From: Fervidicella metallireducens AeB
GTDB taxonomy: Bacteria; Bacillota; Clostridia; Clostridiales; Caloramatoraceae
Assembly (NCBI RefSeq): GCF_000601455.1
Contig: NZ_AZQP01000006.1
Span: 21,481 to 85,480 of the forward strand
DNA length: 64,000 nt
Reading direction: 5' to 3'
This document shows positions 46,505 through 56,312 of the stretch, piece by piece (the stretch's first letter is position 1; each line of letters opens with the position of its first letter). A program made the position numbers and the translations under genes. The notes below the pieces were generated by a model. It did not search any database and was not told the DNA's origin. It saw only the letters and a program-made list of their open reading frames with translations.

Positions 46505-47820
46505 ATGGAAGTTGTAGTAATCGGAGCAGGTCTAGCTGGAAGTGAAGCAGCTTATCAACTTGCAGAAAGGGGCATAAAAGTAAAGTTATATGAAATGAGA
46601 CCTGGAAAATCTACTCCAGCTCATCATACTGATAAATTTGGTGAACTTGTTTGCAGTAACTCTCTTAGGTCCAATCAAATAGAAAACGCTGTTGGCCTTT
46701 TAAAAGAAGAGTTGAGAATGTTAAATTCTTTAATTATGAAATGTGCAGATGCCAATGCTGTTCCTGCTGGAGGAGCACTAGCTGTTGATAGAGAAAGTTT
46801 TTCAAAATGTATAACTGATGTATTAACCAATCATCCCAATATAGAAGTTGTTAGGGAAGAAATTATGAATATTAATCCTCAAGAATATACAATAATAGCT
46901 TCAGGTCCTTTAACTTCAGATAAATTAGCAAATGAAATAGCTAAATTAACAGAAAGTGAATATTTATATTTTTATGATGCAGCCGCACCAATTGTAACCT
47001 ATGAATCAATAGATATGAACAAAGCTTTTAAAGCTTCTAGATATGGAAAAGGCGAAGATGATTATATAAATTGTCCAATGAATAAGGAAGAATATGAAAA
47101 ATTTTGGTATGAGCTTGTAAATGCCGAAAGGGCTGAGCTGAAATCATTTGAAAAGGAAATAGTTTTTGAAGGTTGTATGCCAGTTGAAAAAATGGCTGAA
47201 AGAGGGATTGATACATTATTATTTGGACCATTAAAGCCTGTTGGTTTAATGGAACCTAAAAGCAAACAGCAGCCATATGCTGTTGTTCAATTAAGACAAG
47301 ATAACTCAGATGGTACATTGTATAATATTGTTGGTTTTCAAACTCATTTGAAGTGGGGTGAGCAAAAAAGAGTCTTTGGGCTTATCCCTGGTCTAGAAAA
47401 TGCTGAGTTTGTAAGGTATGGTGTAATGCATAGAAACACTTATATTAATTCTACACAGCTTTTAAAACAATCATTACAAATGAAAAAATTTCCCAAATTG
47501 ATGTTTGCAGGGCAAATAACTGGGGTAGAAGGATACATCGAATCAACTGCAATGGGAATGCTTGCAGGCCTTAATATGGCTCAATTAGTTAAAGGAGAAA
47601 AACCGTATTTGTTTCCTGAAGAAACAGCCATTGGTGCTTTAGCAAAATATATTTCTAACGAAACAGTGAAAAACTTTCAACCTATGAATATAACTATGGT
47701 TTGATTTTGCCTTTAAATGAAAGAATTAAAGATAAAAGGGAGAAGAATAAATTAATTTCCCAAAGGGCTTTAGATAAACTGAAAAAATTTGTCGAAATTA
47801 ATCAAATTTATGTTGATTAA
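46505..47820 (+). CDS. trmFO: tRNA m5U54 methyltransferase TrmFO, frameshifted near 3' end
   Basis: Folate- and FAD-dependent enzyme for T54 in tRNA. It begins [20 protein letters not shown] and has [30 protein letters not shown] and a FAD-binding C-terminal region. As written it stops at 47704 after FQPMNITMV. The other frame continues [17 protein letters not shown] and [12 protein letters not shown] to 47820, which is the normal TrmFO tail. One missing T near 47693-47697 (AACTATGG to AACTTATGG) restores NITYGLILPL and a 438-residue protein, the usual length. It starts four bases after topA. Confidence 0.93.
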
Positions 47821-48125
47821 TTTGATACTTTGTGTTATATTTAAAATGAAATTTGGAATAAACAATTCTAAATATTTCGCAAATTTAAAGTATTACATTA
47901 TTAAGCTATCTCAAAATACTACTTAGATAAATTACTGATGTTTATTGATGTTGTTTAATTTTTGGTTGAATTTTAATACGTTTATTTAATCCTTAAATGT
48001 AAATTAACCAAAAAATTAATTAAAAAAATAATAATAAATTTCAGAAAATGATAAAAAATATATATAAGATAGTAGTATAGATAAAATAAAAAAATAATAA
48101 ATAAAAGAAGAAAGGGGATGCGGGA
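47821..48125 (+). promoter_or_regulatory. AT-rich codY upstream region
   Basis: 305 bases without a gene, very rich in A and T. It contains the CodY-box match at 48036-48050. TATAAG at 48063-48068 is a possible -10, with TTTCAG inside the box 18 bases before it, so bound CodY would overlap the promoter. A weaker box-like ATATTTCGCAAATTT lies near 47871. No convincing terminator of trmFO is seen. Confidence 0.45.
48036..48050 (+). promoter_or_regulatory. CodY box upstream of codY
   Basis: AAATTTCAGAAAATG matches the consensus AATTTTCWGAAAATT at 13 of 15 positions, 76 bases before the codY start. Autoregulation by CodY is known in several Firmicutes, so this is a likely functional site. Confidence 0.6.
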
Positions 48126-48914
48126 ATGAAAACATTGCTAGAAAAAACTAGACTTTTAAATAAAATTCTTCAGAAATCGGCAACAGAACCAGTAGTATTT
48201 TCGGATATTTGTAATACTTTAAGTGAAGTGATGAATTGCAATGTATATATCGCAAGTAGAAAGGGAAAGGTTTTAGGGTATACTCTTATTGATAGCTTTG
48301 AGTGTGACTTAGTAAGAGAACATGTACTTGAAGAACTAAAATTTCCAGAAGAGTATAATAATCAAATTTTAAAAATTACTGAAACAAGATCTAACTTAAA
48401 AGCTAATGGATTTTGTGTTTTTGAAACTTCAAAAGAATGTCTGCATTTAGACAAAATGACTACAATAGTTCCTATAATTGGTAACAGAGAGAGATTAGGA
48501 ACACTTATAATAGCAAGATATGGTTCTGAATTTACTGATGAAGATATTGTACTAGCTGAATATAGTGCAGCAATTGTTGGTATGGAAATAATAAGATCAA
48601 AACAAGAAGAGCTAGAGGATTCAGCTAGAAAGAAGGCTGTTGTTCAATTAGCTATTGGAACTCTTTCATATTCAGAACTTGAAGCTGTAGAGCATATTTT
48701 CAATGAAATTGAGGGTAATGAAGGTCTGCTTGTAGCTAGTAAAATAGCGGATAAGGTTGGTATAACAAGATCTGTAATTGTTAATGCACTGAGAAAATTT
48801 GAAAGTGCTGGAGTTATTGAGTCAAGATCACTTGGTATGAAGGGAACACATATCAAGATTTTAAATGATAAGTTGATTGATGAATTAAAAAACTTAGAAG
48901 TTAAATACTTCTAA
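48126..48914 (+). CDS. codY: GTP-sensing transcriptional pleiotropic regulator CodY
   Basis: Global regulator that senses GTP and branched-chain amino acids. The 262-residue protein begins [19 protein letters not shown] with an N-terminal GAF domain (about 1-155). The winged helix-turn-helix near 200-245 carries [20 protein letters not shown] and [19 protein letters not shown], almost identical to Bacillus CodY. The ATG at 48126 follows GAAAGGGGATGCGGGA. It lies between trmFO and rpsB, and the trmFO-codY link is conserved. Confidence 0.97.
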   Translation: MKTLLEKTRLLNKILQKSATEPVVFSDICNTLSEVMNCNVYIASRKGKVLGYTLIDSFECDLVREHVLEELKFPEEYNNQILKITETRSNLKANGFCVFETSKECLHLDKMTTIVPIIGNRERLGTLIIARYGSEFTDEDIVLAEYSAAIVGMEIIRSKQEELEDSARKKAVVQLAIGTLSYSELEAVEHIFNEIEGNEGLLVASKIADKVGITRSVIVNALRKFESAGVIESRSLGMKGTHIKILNDKLIDELKNLEVKYF

Positions 48915-48922
48915 GTTTTTTT
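48888..48922 (+). terminator. Intrinsic terminator overlapping codY 3' end
   Basis: AAAAACTTAGAAG at 48888-48900 and CTTCTAAGTTTTT at 48908-48920, loop TTAAATA, then TT. The 5' arm lies inside the last codons of codY. Confidence 0.88.
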
Positions 48923-49057
48923 CTCGTTATATAAACTTAACAAAACTAAGAATAAAGCAGTTAATTAATACTATAATAAAAGTTTTTGTCCATATGCATA
49001 ATACAATATTTTACAGGTAATAATATTAAAGGAATTTGCTAATGTTATAAATTTTTA

Positions 49058-49086
49058 TTGCATGAATTTATTTTCTATGTTATACT
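49058..49086 (+). promoter_or_regulatory. Sigma-A promoter for rpsB-tsf
   Basis: TTGCAT at 49058-49063 and TATACT at 49081-49086 with a 17-base spacer. The transcript would start near 49093 and carry a leader of about 95 bases. Confidence 0.7.
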
Positions 49087-49099
49087 ACGTAAGGTGAAT

Positions 49100-49188
49100 A
49101 ATACACACGCTATACAATATTTGGGAAGGTGCCAGTCTGGTCTCACAAATAGCTAAGTGTAGCGGAGGAAAAACCAGGAGGTGTTTTT
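49100..49188 (+). ncRNA. Structured rpsB leader RNA (putative S2 autoregulatory)
   Basis: Nested complementary blocks lie between the promoter and rpsB: GCTA at 49109-49112 with TAGC at 49150-49153, flanked by ACAC and GTGT, and ATTTG at 49119-49123 with CAAAT at 49146-49150. A competing pairing is CGCTA (49108-49112) with TAGCG (49160-49164). CTGGT at 49137-49141 could pair with ACCAG at 49173-49177, beside the ribosome-binding AGGAGG. This suggests translational control by S2, which is known for rpsB leaders in other bacteria; here it is inferred. Confidence 0.55.
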
Positions 49189-49887
49189 ATGTCAGTTATA
49201 TCAATGAAACAATTATTAGAAGCAGGAGTTCATTTTGGACATCAAACAAGAAGATGGAATCCTAAAATGGCTCAGTACATTTTCACAGAAAGAAATGGAA
49301 TCTATATAATAGATTTACAAAAAACTGTGAAAAAGATGGAAGAAGCTTATGAGTTCGTAAAAGAACAAGCTGCAGAAGGAAAAGAAATTCTTTTCGTAGG
49401 TACAAAGAAACAAGCTCAAGATTCAGTTAAAGAAGAAGCTATCAGATCAGGAATGCATTATGTAAACGAAAGATGGTTAGGTGGAATGCTAACTAATTTC
49501 AAAACTATCAGAACTAGAATTGAAAGATTAACTGAACTTGAAAAAATGGAACAGGATGGTACATTTGACTTACTTCCAAAGAAAGAAGTTATCAAGTTAA
49601 AACATGAAATGGAAAAGCTTGAAAAAAATCTTGGTGGTATAAAGAACATGCATAGAGTACCTGACGTTCTTTTTGTAGTGGATCCTAGAAAAGAAAAGAA
49701 CGCAGTATCAGAGGCTAAGATTCTTGGAATACCTGTTGTTGGTATTGTAGATACTAACTGTGATCCAGAAGAAGTAGACTATGTTATTCCTGGAAACGAT
49801 GATGCAATCAGAGCAGTTAAGCTAATAGCTTCAAAGATTGCTGATGCTATAATAGAAGGTAGACAGGGAGAACAAATGGCAGAATAA
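49189..49887 (+). CDS. rpsB: 30S ribosomal protein S2
   Basis: A 232-residue protein beginning [20 protein letters not shown] and containing [35 protein letters not shown] near 84-98 and [20 protein letters not shown] near 182. The start follows CCAGGAGGTGTTTTT. It is paired with tsf as in most bacteria, with a hairpin between them. Confidence 0.97.
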   Translation: MSVISMKQLLEAGVHFGHQTRRWNPKMAQYIFTERNGIYIIDLQKTVKKMEEAYEFVKEQAAEGKEILFVGTKKQAQDSVKEEAIRSGMHYVNERWLGGMLTNFKTIRTRIERLTELEKMEQDGTFDLLPKKEVIKLKHEMEKLEKNLGGIKNMHRVPDVLFVVDPRKEKNAVSEAKILGIPVVGIVDTNCDPEEVDYVIPGNDDAIRAVKLIASKIADAIIEGRQGEQMAE

Positions 49888-49892
49888 TTTAT

Positions 49893-49926
49893 AAGGTAAG
49901 GGTGGAGGGAGCTTAGCCCTTACCTT
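49893..49926 (+). repeat. Hairpin between rpsB and tsf
   Basis: AAGGTAAGGG at 49893-49902 pairs perfectly with CCCTTACCTT at 49917-49926. It is followed only by TAATATC, so it is a weak terminator at best. It may tune the S2 to EF-Ts ratio or protect the rpsB mRNA. Confidence 0.6.
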
Positions 49927-49950
49927 TAATATCATAGAGGAGGCGTTATG

Positions 49951-50868
49951 ATGGTAATTACTGCTAAAATGGTAAGTGAATTAAGAGAAAGAACAGGCGC
50001 AGGAATGATGGACTGCAAAAAAGCATTAACTCAAGCCGAAGGTGACATGGATAAGGCTATAGAAATTTTAAGAGAAAAGGGGCTTGCCGCAGCTGCAAAA
50101 AAAGCAGGAAGAATTGCAGCTGAGGGACTTGTAGAAACTTTCATAGTTGAAGGCGGAAAAACAGGTGCTGTTGTTGAATTGAACTGCGAGACTGATTTCG
50201 TTGCAAAGAATGATGAATTTATTTCATTAGCAAAGAACCTTGCTAAGCAAGCAGCTTTATCAAAAGCAAATGAAGTTGAAGAAATGTTAGAAGAAAAATA
50301 CATAGCAGATGAGAACATAACTGTTAGAGAAGCTATAACAGCATTGATTGCTAAACTTGGTGAAAATATGTCACTTAGAAGATTTAAGAGATTTAATGTT
50401 GAAAATGGTTTAATTGCTGATTACATACATGGTGGTGGAAGAATAGCTGTATTGGTTAAACTAGAAGCTGAAAAAAGCGAAGGTTTAGCAGAAGTTGCAA
50501 AGGAAATAGCACTTCAAGTTGCAGCTGCAAATCCTTTATTCTTAAATAGAGATTTTGTTCCTTCAGAACAAATTGAAAAAGAAAAAGAAATATATAGACA
50601 ACAGGCAATTAATGAAGGCAAACCTGAAAAAGTCATAGAAAAAATGGTTGAAGGTAGAGTACAAAAATATTTTAAAGAAGTTTGTCTGTTAGAGCAACCT
50701 TGGATAAGAGATCAAGACTTAACAATAAAGAAATTTGTTGAAAACAAATCAAAAGAATTAGGTACAGAGATAACAGTTGCTGAATTTGCAAGATTTGAAA
50801 AAGGCGAAGGAATTGAAAAGAAAGAAGATAACTTTGTTGAAGAAGTAATGAAACAAACAAGAGCATAA
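49951..50868 (+). CDS. tsf: Translation elongation factor Ts
   Basis: Nucleotide exchange factor for EF-Tu. The protein begins [20 protein letters not shown] with the UBA-like N-domain, followed by [20 protein letters not shown] and [19 protein letters not shown] near 78. GAGGAGG at 49937-49943 is seven bases before the ATG at 49951; an ATG at 49948 is also in frame. A terminator follows, so pyrH-frr are likely a separate unit. Confidence 0.96.
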   Translation: MVITAKMVSELRERTGAGMMDCKKALTQAEGDMDKAIEILREKGLAAAAKKAGRIAAEGLVETFIVEGGKTGAVVELNCETDFVAKNDEFISLAKNLAKQAALSKANEVEEMLEEKYIADENITVREAITALIAKLGENMSLRRFKRFNVENGLIADYIHGGGRIAVLVKLEAEKSEGLAEVAKEIALQVAAANPLFLNRDFVPSEQIEKEKEIYRQQAINEGKPEKVIEKMVEGRVQKYFKEVCLLEQPWIRDQDLTIKKFVENKSKELGTEITVAEFARFEKGEGIEKKEDNFVEEVMKQTRA

Positions 50869-50876
50869 CTAAGAGT

Positions 50877-50907
50877 AGAGAGGACACTTCTGTGTTCTCT
50901 CTTTTTG
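50877..50907 (+). terminator. Intrinsic terminator after tsf
   Basis: AGAGAGGACAC at 50877-50887, loop TTCT, GTGTTCTCTCT at 50892-50902 with one G-T pair, then TTTT. Confidence 0.88.
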
Positions 50908-50962
50908 AAAAAAAGGAAAATATATATTCTTGTAGAATAATATTACTGGGGGAGGTTTTATT

Positions 50963-51676
50963 TTGAATACTCCTAAATATAAAAGGATAATGTTAAAATT
51001 AAGTGGCGAGTCTTTAGCAGGTGAACAAGGTTTTGGAATCGATTTCGATACTGTAAACAGAATATCAAAGGAAATAAAAGAAATAATTGATATGGGTGTT
51101 GAAGTTGGAGCTGTAGTAGGAGGAGGAAATATTTGGAGAGGAAGAAGTAGTGGTGATATGGATAGAACTACTGCTGACTATATGGGGATGCTTGCAACAT
51201 GTATAAATGCAATGGCCTTACAGAGCTCACTAGAGCAATTAGGAGTTATGACAAGAGTTCAAACAGCTATTGAGATGAAGGAAGTTGCAGAGCCATACAT
51301 TCGTAGAAAAGCAGTGAGACATCTAGAAAAGGGTAGAGTAGTAATATTCGCAGCCGGAACGGGTAACCCATATTTTTCTACCGATACTGCTGCAGCATTA
51401 AGAGCAGCTGAAATTGAAGCAGAGGTTATTTTATTGGCAAAAAAAGTTGATGGTGTCTATGATAGCGATCCTAACATCAATTCTAATGCTGTAAAATTTG
51501 ATAAACTATCATTTACTGAAGTGTTAGAAAAAGATTTAAAAGTTATGGATTCAACTGCTTCATCCTTATGCAGAGATAATAACATACCAATAATTGTATT
51601 TGCTTTGGATGAACCAGGTAATATAAAAAAGGTTCTTTGTGGTGAAAATATAGGAACAACAGTTGGAAATTTTTAA
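50963..51676 (+). CDS. pyrH: UMP kinase
   Basis: Phosphorylates UMP to UDP. The 237-residue amino-acid-kinase-fold protein has [20 protein letters not shown] near 8, [13 protein letters not shown] near 50, [16 protein letters not shown] near 70 and [20 protein letters not shown] near 133. It starts at the TTG at 50963 after GGGGGAGGTTTTAT. frr follows 14 bases later; the pyrH-frr pair is near universal. Confidence 0.97.
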   Translation: MNTPKYKRIMLKLSGESLAGEQGFGIDFDTVNRISKEIKEIIDMGVEVGAVVGGGNIWRGRSSGDMDRTTADYMGMLATCINAMALQSSLEQLGVMTRVQTAIEMKEVAEPYIRRKAVRHLEKGRVVIFAAGTGNPYFSTDTAAALRAAEIEAEVILLAKKVDGVYDSDPNINSNAVKFDKLSFTEVLEKDLKVMDSTASSLCRDNNIPIIVFALDEPGNIKKVLCGENIGTTVGNF

Positions 51677-51690
51677 AGGAGGAATAATAT

Positions 51691-52248
51691 ATGGTTAAGG
51701 AAGTTATTAAAACTTCAGAAGACAAAATGAAAAAATCAATTGAGGCTCTAAAAAAAGAGCTTGCAGCTTTAAAAGCAGGAAGGGCTAATCCATCTATGCT
51801 AGATAAACTTATGGTAGATTATTACGGAACACCTACACATATTTCAGCAATGGCACAGATTACAGCCCCAGAGCCAAGAATGTTAGTAATACAACCATGG
51901 GATAAGAGTTCAATAAAAGATATAGAAAAAGCCATTCAGAAATCAGATTTAGGTTTAAATCCAAGTAACGATGGACAGGTGATTAGATTAGTTGTTCCTG
52001 AATTGACTGAAGAAACAAGAAAAAATCTTGTAAAAGTTGTAAAGAAACATGGTGAAGAAGCTAAAGTTGCTATTAGATCTATTAGAAGAGATGCCAATGA
52101 TAAGCTTAAAGCTGTTAAAAAGGATGGACAGCACTCTGAAGATGAAATAAAGAAAGCTGAAGATGACATTCAAAAATTAACTGACAACTTTGTAAAAGAA
52201 ATTGATAAAATAGTAGATACAAAAGAAAAAGAAATAATGTCAGTTTAG
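51691..52248 (+). CDS. frr: Ribosome recycling factor
   Basis: Splits post-termination ribosomes with EF-G. The 185-residue protein has the three-helix bundle with [20 protein letters not shown] near 25, [13 protein letters not shown] near 45 and [21 protein letters not shown] near 117. It starts after AAAGGAGGAATAATAT. Confidence 0.97.
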   Translation: MVKEVIKTSEDKMKKSIEALKKELAALKAGRANPSMLDKLMVDYYGTPTHISAMAQITAPEPRMLVIQPWDKSSIKDIEKAIQKSDLGLNPSNDGQVIRLVVPELTEETRKNLVKVVKKHGEEAKVAIRSIRRDANDKLKAVKKDGQHSEDEIKKAEDDIQKLTDNFVKEIDKIVDTKEKEIMSV

Positions 52249-52258
52249 AAGTAATACT

Positions 52259-52441
52259 ATGAGAGATGAGGTTTATATAGGCTTTAAGCTTAATGAAGTA
52301 GTTAGTGAAATAGAAAAAGATAATAAAAGATACGAAATTATAGAAATATGGGATACTAAAAAAACAAAAATTGGGGATGACCTGAGAATAGTTAATATTA
52401 AAAATGATGATATAATAAAAATATACGTAGCATATTTTTAA
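52259..52441 (+). CDS. Small hypothetical protein (60 aa)
   Basis: A 60-residue acidic protein beginning MRDEVYIGFKLNEVVSEIEK and ending DIIKIYVAYF. It looks like a compact alpha/beta domain, and short proteins with a similar GDDLRIVNIK-type core occur elsewhere in Clostridia. No clear ribosome-binding site is seen; it lies 10 bases after frr and before a terminator, so it is likely translated by coupling. Function unknown. Confidence 0.6.
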   Translation: MRDEVYIGFKLNEVVSEIEKDNKRYEIIEIWDTKKTKIGDDLRIVNIKNDDIIKIYVAYF

Positions 52442-52467
52442 CCCCTCAAATAGAGGGGATTTTTAAT
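52442..52467 (+). terminator. Intrinsic terminator before uppS
   Basis: CCCCTC at 52442-52447, loop AAATA, GAGGGG at 52453-52458, then ATTTTTAAT. Confidence 0.8.
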
Positions 52468-52570
52468 AACCCAGATGTTTACATATGTAAAAAATTAAAA
52501 GATTTAATTAGATGTTTTGTAGTTTTAAATTTCTCTGAAATATTTAAAACTTTAATGTGAGGGTGAAGTT

Positions 52571-53331
52571 ATGTTTTTTCGTAATAAGATAACTGCAGTA
52601 AAAAAGAAAGCTGTAAAAGATATAGATATGTCTAAAATTCCAGAACACATTGCTATAATAATGGACGGTAATGGAAGATGGGCCAAAACTAGAGGAATGC
52701 CAAGAAGCTTTGGTCATAAGGCCGGTGTTGAAACAATAAGAGAAATCGTTAAAACATGTTCAAACATTGGTGTTAAATATCTAACCCTTTATGCCTTTTC
52801 AACAGAAAATTGGAAAAGACCACCAGATGAAGTGAATGCCTTAATGATGCTATTAGTAGAATACTTAAGAAAAGAAGTTGATGAATTGCATCAAAATAAT
52901 GTAGTAGTAAACTTCATTGGAGATATTTCAGCTTTACCACAAGTATGTCAAGATGAGTTGACTAACGCAAAAAACAGAACAAAACAAAATAGTGGACTTA
53001 TATTAAACTTAGCACTTAATTATGGTGGAAGGGATGAACTCATAAAAGCTTTTAAAACTATAGCAATTGAAATTGTGAATAGAAATTTGGATGTTGATGA
53101 TGTGAATGAAGAATTAATCTCCAAATTTTTGTATACAAAGGGTATGCCAGATCCTGACTTGGTTATCAGACCAAGTGGAGAATATAGACTAAGCAATTTT
53201 TTATTATGCAGGTAGCATATTCAGAATTTTGGTTTTCTGATATACTTTGGCCAGATTTTAAATCGAAAGATTTGATTGAAGCAATTTATGATTATCAAAA
53301 TAGAGACAGAAGATTTGGTGGTGTAAAGTAA
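52571..53331 (+). CDS. uppS: Isoprenyl (undecaprenyl) diphosphate synthase, frameshifted
   Basis: Makes the lipid carrier for cell wall synthesis. The cis-prenyltransferase signature [17 protein letters not shown] lies near 25, [11 protein letters not shown] near 75 and [13 protein letters not shown] near 143. As written it stops at 53215 after RLSNFLLCR. The other frame continues [17 protein letters not shown] and ends RDRRFGGVK at 53331. Adding one G (TTATGCAGG to TTATGGCAGG, 53207-53209) restores NFLLWQVAYSE and a 253-residue enzyme. The gene is normally essential, so a sequencing deletion is likely. cdsA follows 19 bases later. Confidence 0.94.
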
Positions 53332-53350
53332 TTAGTTTGGAGGGATAAAA

Positions 53351-54160
53351 TTGGCAGATAAAAGAGTAATTAGTGCCGCAATAGCAATCCCTATATTACT
53401 ATTTTTTGTGATTATGGGAGGAATTACTTTCAGAATCGGAGTTTTAGTGATAACTGCAATTGCATTATCAGAATATGTTGGTGTTTATAATTACAATAAT
53501 CATAAAGTAATAAAATGGGTGTTAATTTTGGGGTATATAGCAAATGTAATAGTTTTATTTACAACAAGAAAAACAGAACATTTTATGTTAATAATAAATT
53601 TGATTCTTCTAATTTCAATGTCTGTCCCTATATTTATTAAAAAATATGATGTAATTTCTTCAGCTATAACAATAGTTGGATATTTGTATATAGTAAATTT
53701 TTTTACACTTATGATATTAATTAGAGAAATGAATTATGGTAACAAGCTAACAGGAAATAAACTTATATGGATAGTATTTATTGTTGCATGGTTTAGCGAT
53801 ACCTTTGCGTATTATACGGGTCGTTTTTTTGGAAAGAGAAAATTATGTCCAGAGGTCAGCCCTAAAAAAACTATTGAAGGTGCTTTTGGTGGCTTGATTG
53901 GAAGTTTAGTAGGGGTATTATTATGGTGGCTAATAAATTCAAATTCAAATATTAGGTTATTTCAATTACTGATATTGGCAATATTAGCTGGATGTGTTTC
54001 GCAGATAGGAGATTTATCTGCATCATTAATTAAAAGATATGTTGGAGTTAAAGATTATGGCAAAATTATGCCAGGACATGGCGGTATTTTAGATAGATTT
54101 GATAGCATACTTTTTGTAACACCTGTAGTATATTATTATATAGTACTGCTAATGGGTTGA
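53351..54160 (+). CDS. cdsA: Phosphatidate cytidylyltransferase
   Basis: Makes CDP-diacylglycerol from phosphatidic acid and CTP. The 269-residue polytopic membrane protein has several hydrophobic helices, FGKRKLCPEVSPKKTIEGAF and the family signature SLIKRYVGVKDYGKIMPGHG followed by GGILDRFDSI near the C-terminus. It starts at the TTG at 53351 after TTGGAGGGATAAAA. It lies between uppS and dxr, the usual isoprenoid/lipid cluster order. Confidence 0.96.
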   Translation: MADKRVISAAIAIPILLFFVIMGGITFRIGVLVITAIALSEYVGVYNYNNHKVIKWVLILGYIANVIVLFTTRKTEHFMLIINLILLISMSVPIFIKKYDVISSAITIVGYLYIVNFFTLMILIREMNYGNKLTGNKLIWIVFIVAWFSDTFAYYTGRFFGKRKLCPEVSPKKTIEGAFGGLIGSLVGVLLWWLINSNSNIRLFQLLILAILAGCVSQIGDLSASLIKRYVGVKDYGKIMPGHGGILDRFDSILFVTPVVYYYIVLLMG

Positions 54161-54165
54161 AATTT

Positions 54166-55155
54166 ATGTATAAAACGAATCAGACAAAACTTAAGGTTAT
54201 TATAATAACATTATTATTAATAGTCTTACTTAAGTTTTGTCTAATTTTTTTATGGCCTTTAGTTATGGCAATTTTATTATTTTTTATTTTTGAACCACTT
54301 GTTAAGAAACTTGAATATTTAAAGGTAAATAGAACTTTTAGTGTTATCCTTAGTGTATTTTGTCTAATTCTTGTAATAGGTGGAGTAATGTATTATTTGT
54401 TAAAATATTCATATATTCAAGTAATTTCTTTTATTGATGGGATACCAGAATTAATTACAACACTGTCTAATAAATATTCCTTTGCAAAAGATTTAAAAAT
54501 GAGCTATTTAGATGTAACAAATGCTTTAGAACAAATGATAATACTATACAAAAATAAAATTATTAAAAGTCTATTTGATGTAGTGAATGGTATTGTTTAT
54601 ATTTTTTTCATAGTTACAACTTCAATTTTGCTATGTATTGAAAGAAATACTATTAAAAAAATTCTTGCTTCATTAATTCCAACTGATTATTATATTTTAA
54701 TGAATAAGATATTATTAAAAATCATTGATATGATAAAAATTCAATTTAAGCTTGTTACAATAACCTGTGTTATTATGACTATTGGTTTACTGGTTTTAGA
54801 TGTTAAATCTCCATTAACTATAAGTTTGATTTGTGGTATACTTGATATATTACCACTTGTTGGGCCAGCTATAATATTTATACCATGGATAATTTTCGAA
54901 TTTTTAGTTGGGAATATGTTTGTAGGATTTGGTTTGTTGCTATTATATATATTATTACAAATTGTTAGACAAATAATGGAAATAAAGTTCGTTGGAGCAA
55001 GTGTTGGTATTAATCCACTTATAACAATTTTGTCATTATATTTTGGTATCTACATATATGGAATCTGGGGTATCATTATAGGACCAATTTTAGTAATTGT
55101 TATAAAAGAGCTTTATTCCGAGTTTTTTAGGAAGAAAGGGAGTACGATAATATGA
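54166..55155 (+). CDS. AI-2E/YtvI-type membrane protein
   Basis: A polytopic membrane protein of about 329 residues with the plan of the AI-2E/YtvI family: two N-terminal helices (FCLIFLWPLVMAILLFFIFEP), a soluble middle region (about 75-150), then LICGILDILPLVGPAIIFIP near 225 and FGIYIYGIWGIIIGPILVIV near the end. YtvI is a sporulation-linked member, but the transported substrate is unknown. An in-frame TTG at 54157 overlaps the cdsA stop; the ATG at 54166 is preferred although neither has a good ribosome-binding site. Its place between cdsA and dxr is unusual. Confidence 0.75.
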   Translation: MYKTNQTKLKVIIITLLLIVLLKFCLIFLWPLVMAILLFFIFEPLVKKLEYLKVNRTFSVILSVFCLILVIGGVMYYLLKYSYIQVISFIDGIPELITTLSNKYSFAKDLKMSYLDVTNALEQMIILYKNKIIKSLFDVVNGIVYIFFIVTTSILLCIERNTIKKILASLIPTDYYILMNKILLKIIDMIKIQFKLVTITCVIMTIGLLVLDVKSPLTISLICGILDILPLVGPAIIFIPWIIFEFLVGNMFVGFGLLLLYILLQIVRQIMEIKFVGASVGINPLITILSLYFGIYIYGIWGIIIGPILVIVIKELYSEFFRKKGSTII

Positions 55156-56300
55156 AAAAAATTACAATATTAGGATCAACAGGTTCTATTGGAACGCAAT
55201 CTCTCGAAATTATAAGAAATAGAAAAGAAGATTTCAAAGTTATTGCATTAACAGCAAATTCTAATGTGAAATTATTATTAGAGCAAATAAAGGAATTCAA
55301 ACCACAATATGCAGTAGTTATGAGTGATGAATCCTATAAAATTCTTAAAAATAAAGTTGACCAGAATGAAACTAAGATACTTAAAGGTTTAGAAGGTTTA
55401 ATATATGTTAGTTCACTTGATGATGTTGAAATAGTACTAACTTCAGTTGTTGGAATGATTGGGCTAAAACCGACAATAGCAGCAATTCAGGCAGGAAAAG
55501 ATATTGCACTTGCTAACAAAGAAACCCTTGTGGTAGGAGGTCAAATAATATCAAATGAATTAAAAAAATCAAATTCTAAAATAATACCTGTAGATAGTGA
55601 ACATTGTGCATTATTCCAATGTTTGCAGGGTCAAAACAAAAAAGACGTTAAAAGGCTTATATTAACCGCTTCTGGAGGTCCATTTAGAGGAAAGAAAAAA
55701 GAAGAATTAAAGACAGTTACTCCAGAAATGGCTTTAAGACATCCTAATTGGAGTATGGGTAAAAAAATTTCTATTGATTCAGCAACATTGATGAATAAGG
55801 CTCTTGAGGTCATTGAAGCTCATTGGTTATTCGATGTAACTTATGATAAAATTGATGTTGTCCTTCATCCACAAAGCATTATTCATTCAATGGTTGAATA
55901 TTGTGATGGTTCAATATTAGCACAATTAAGTGAGACAAATATGCAACATCCCATACAATATGCATTAGATTATCCCAGAAGAAATATAGCAAATTTTGGA
56001 TATTTAGATTTAATCAAAAATAACACATTGACATTTGAAGAACCTGATATAAATACCTTTGAATGTCTGTCATTAGGATTTGAGGCAGGAAAAATTGGGG
56101 GTACTATGCCAACTGTTTTAAATGCAGCAAATGAAGAAGCTGTCAATTTATTTTTAGGAAAGAAAATCAGTTTTTTGGAAATTAGTGAAATTGTGAAAGA
56201 AGCTATGAACCACCATGTAACTTCTTATGATTTAACTCTAGATAAAATATTAGAAGTTGAACTTTTAACAAGAAATTATGTTAATTCATTAGTTAAATAG
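55152..56300 (+). CDS. dxr: 1-deoxy-D-xylulose-5-phosphate reductoisomerase
   Basis: Second step of the MEP isoprenoid pathway. The 382-residue protein begins MKKITILGSTGSIGTQSLEI with the NADPH-binding loop, and has LANKETLVVGGQ near 119, VDSEHCALFQCLQG near 144, SGGPFRGKKKEEL and the metal-binding HPNWSMGKKISIDSATLMNK near 196. It overlaps the upstream membrane-protein gene by ATGA. With ispG and uppS it gives this stretch a strong isoprenoid theme. Confidence 0.96.
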   Translation: MKKITILGSTGSIGTQSLEIIRNRKEDFKVIALTANSNVKLLLEQIKEFKPQYAVVMSDESYKILKNKVDQNETKILKGLEGLIYVSSLDDVEIVLTSVVGMIGLKPTIAAIQAGKDIALANKETLVVGGQIISNELKKSNSKIIPVDSEHCALFQCLQGQNKKDVKRLILTASGGPFRGKKKEELKTVTPEMALRHPNWSMGKKISIDSATLMNKALEVIEAHWLFDVTYDKIDVVLHPQSIIHSMVEYCDGSILAQLSETNMQHPIQYALDYPRRNIANFGYLDLIKNNTLTFEEPDINTFECLSLGFEAGKIGGTMPTVLNAANEEAVNLFLGKKISFLEISEIVKEAMNHHVTSYDLTLDKILEVELLTRNYVNSLVK

Positions 56301-56312
56301 GAGGCGGTTGTT

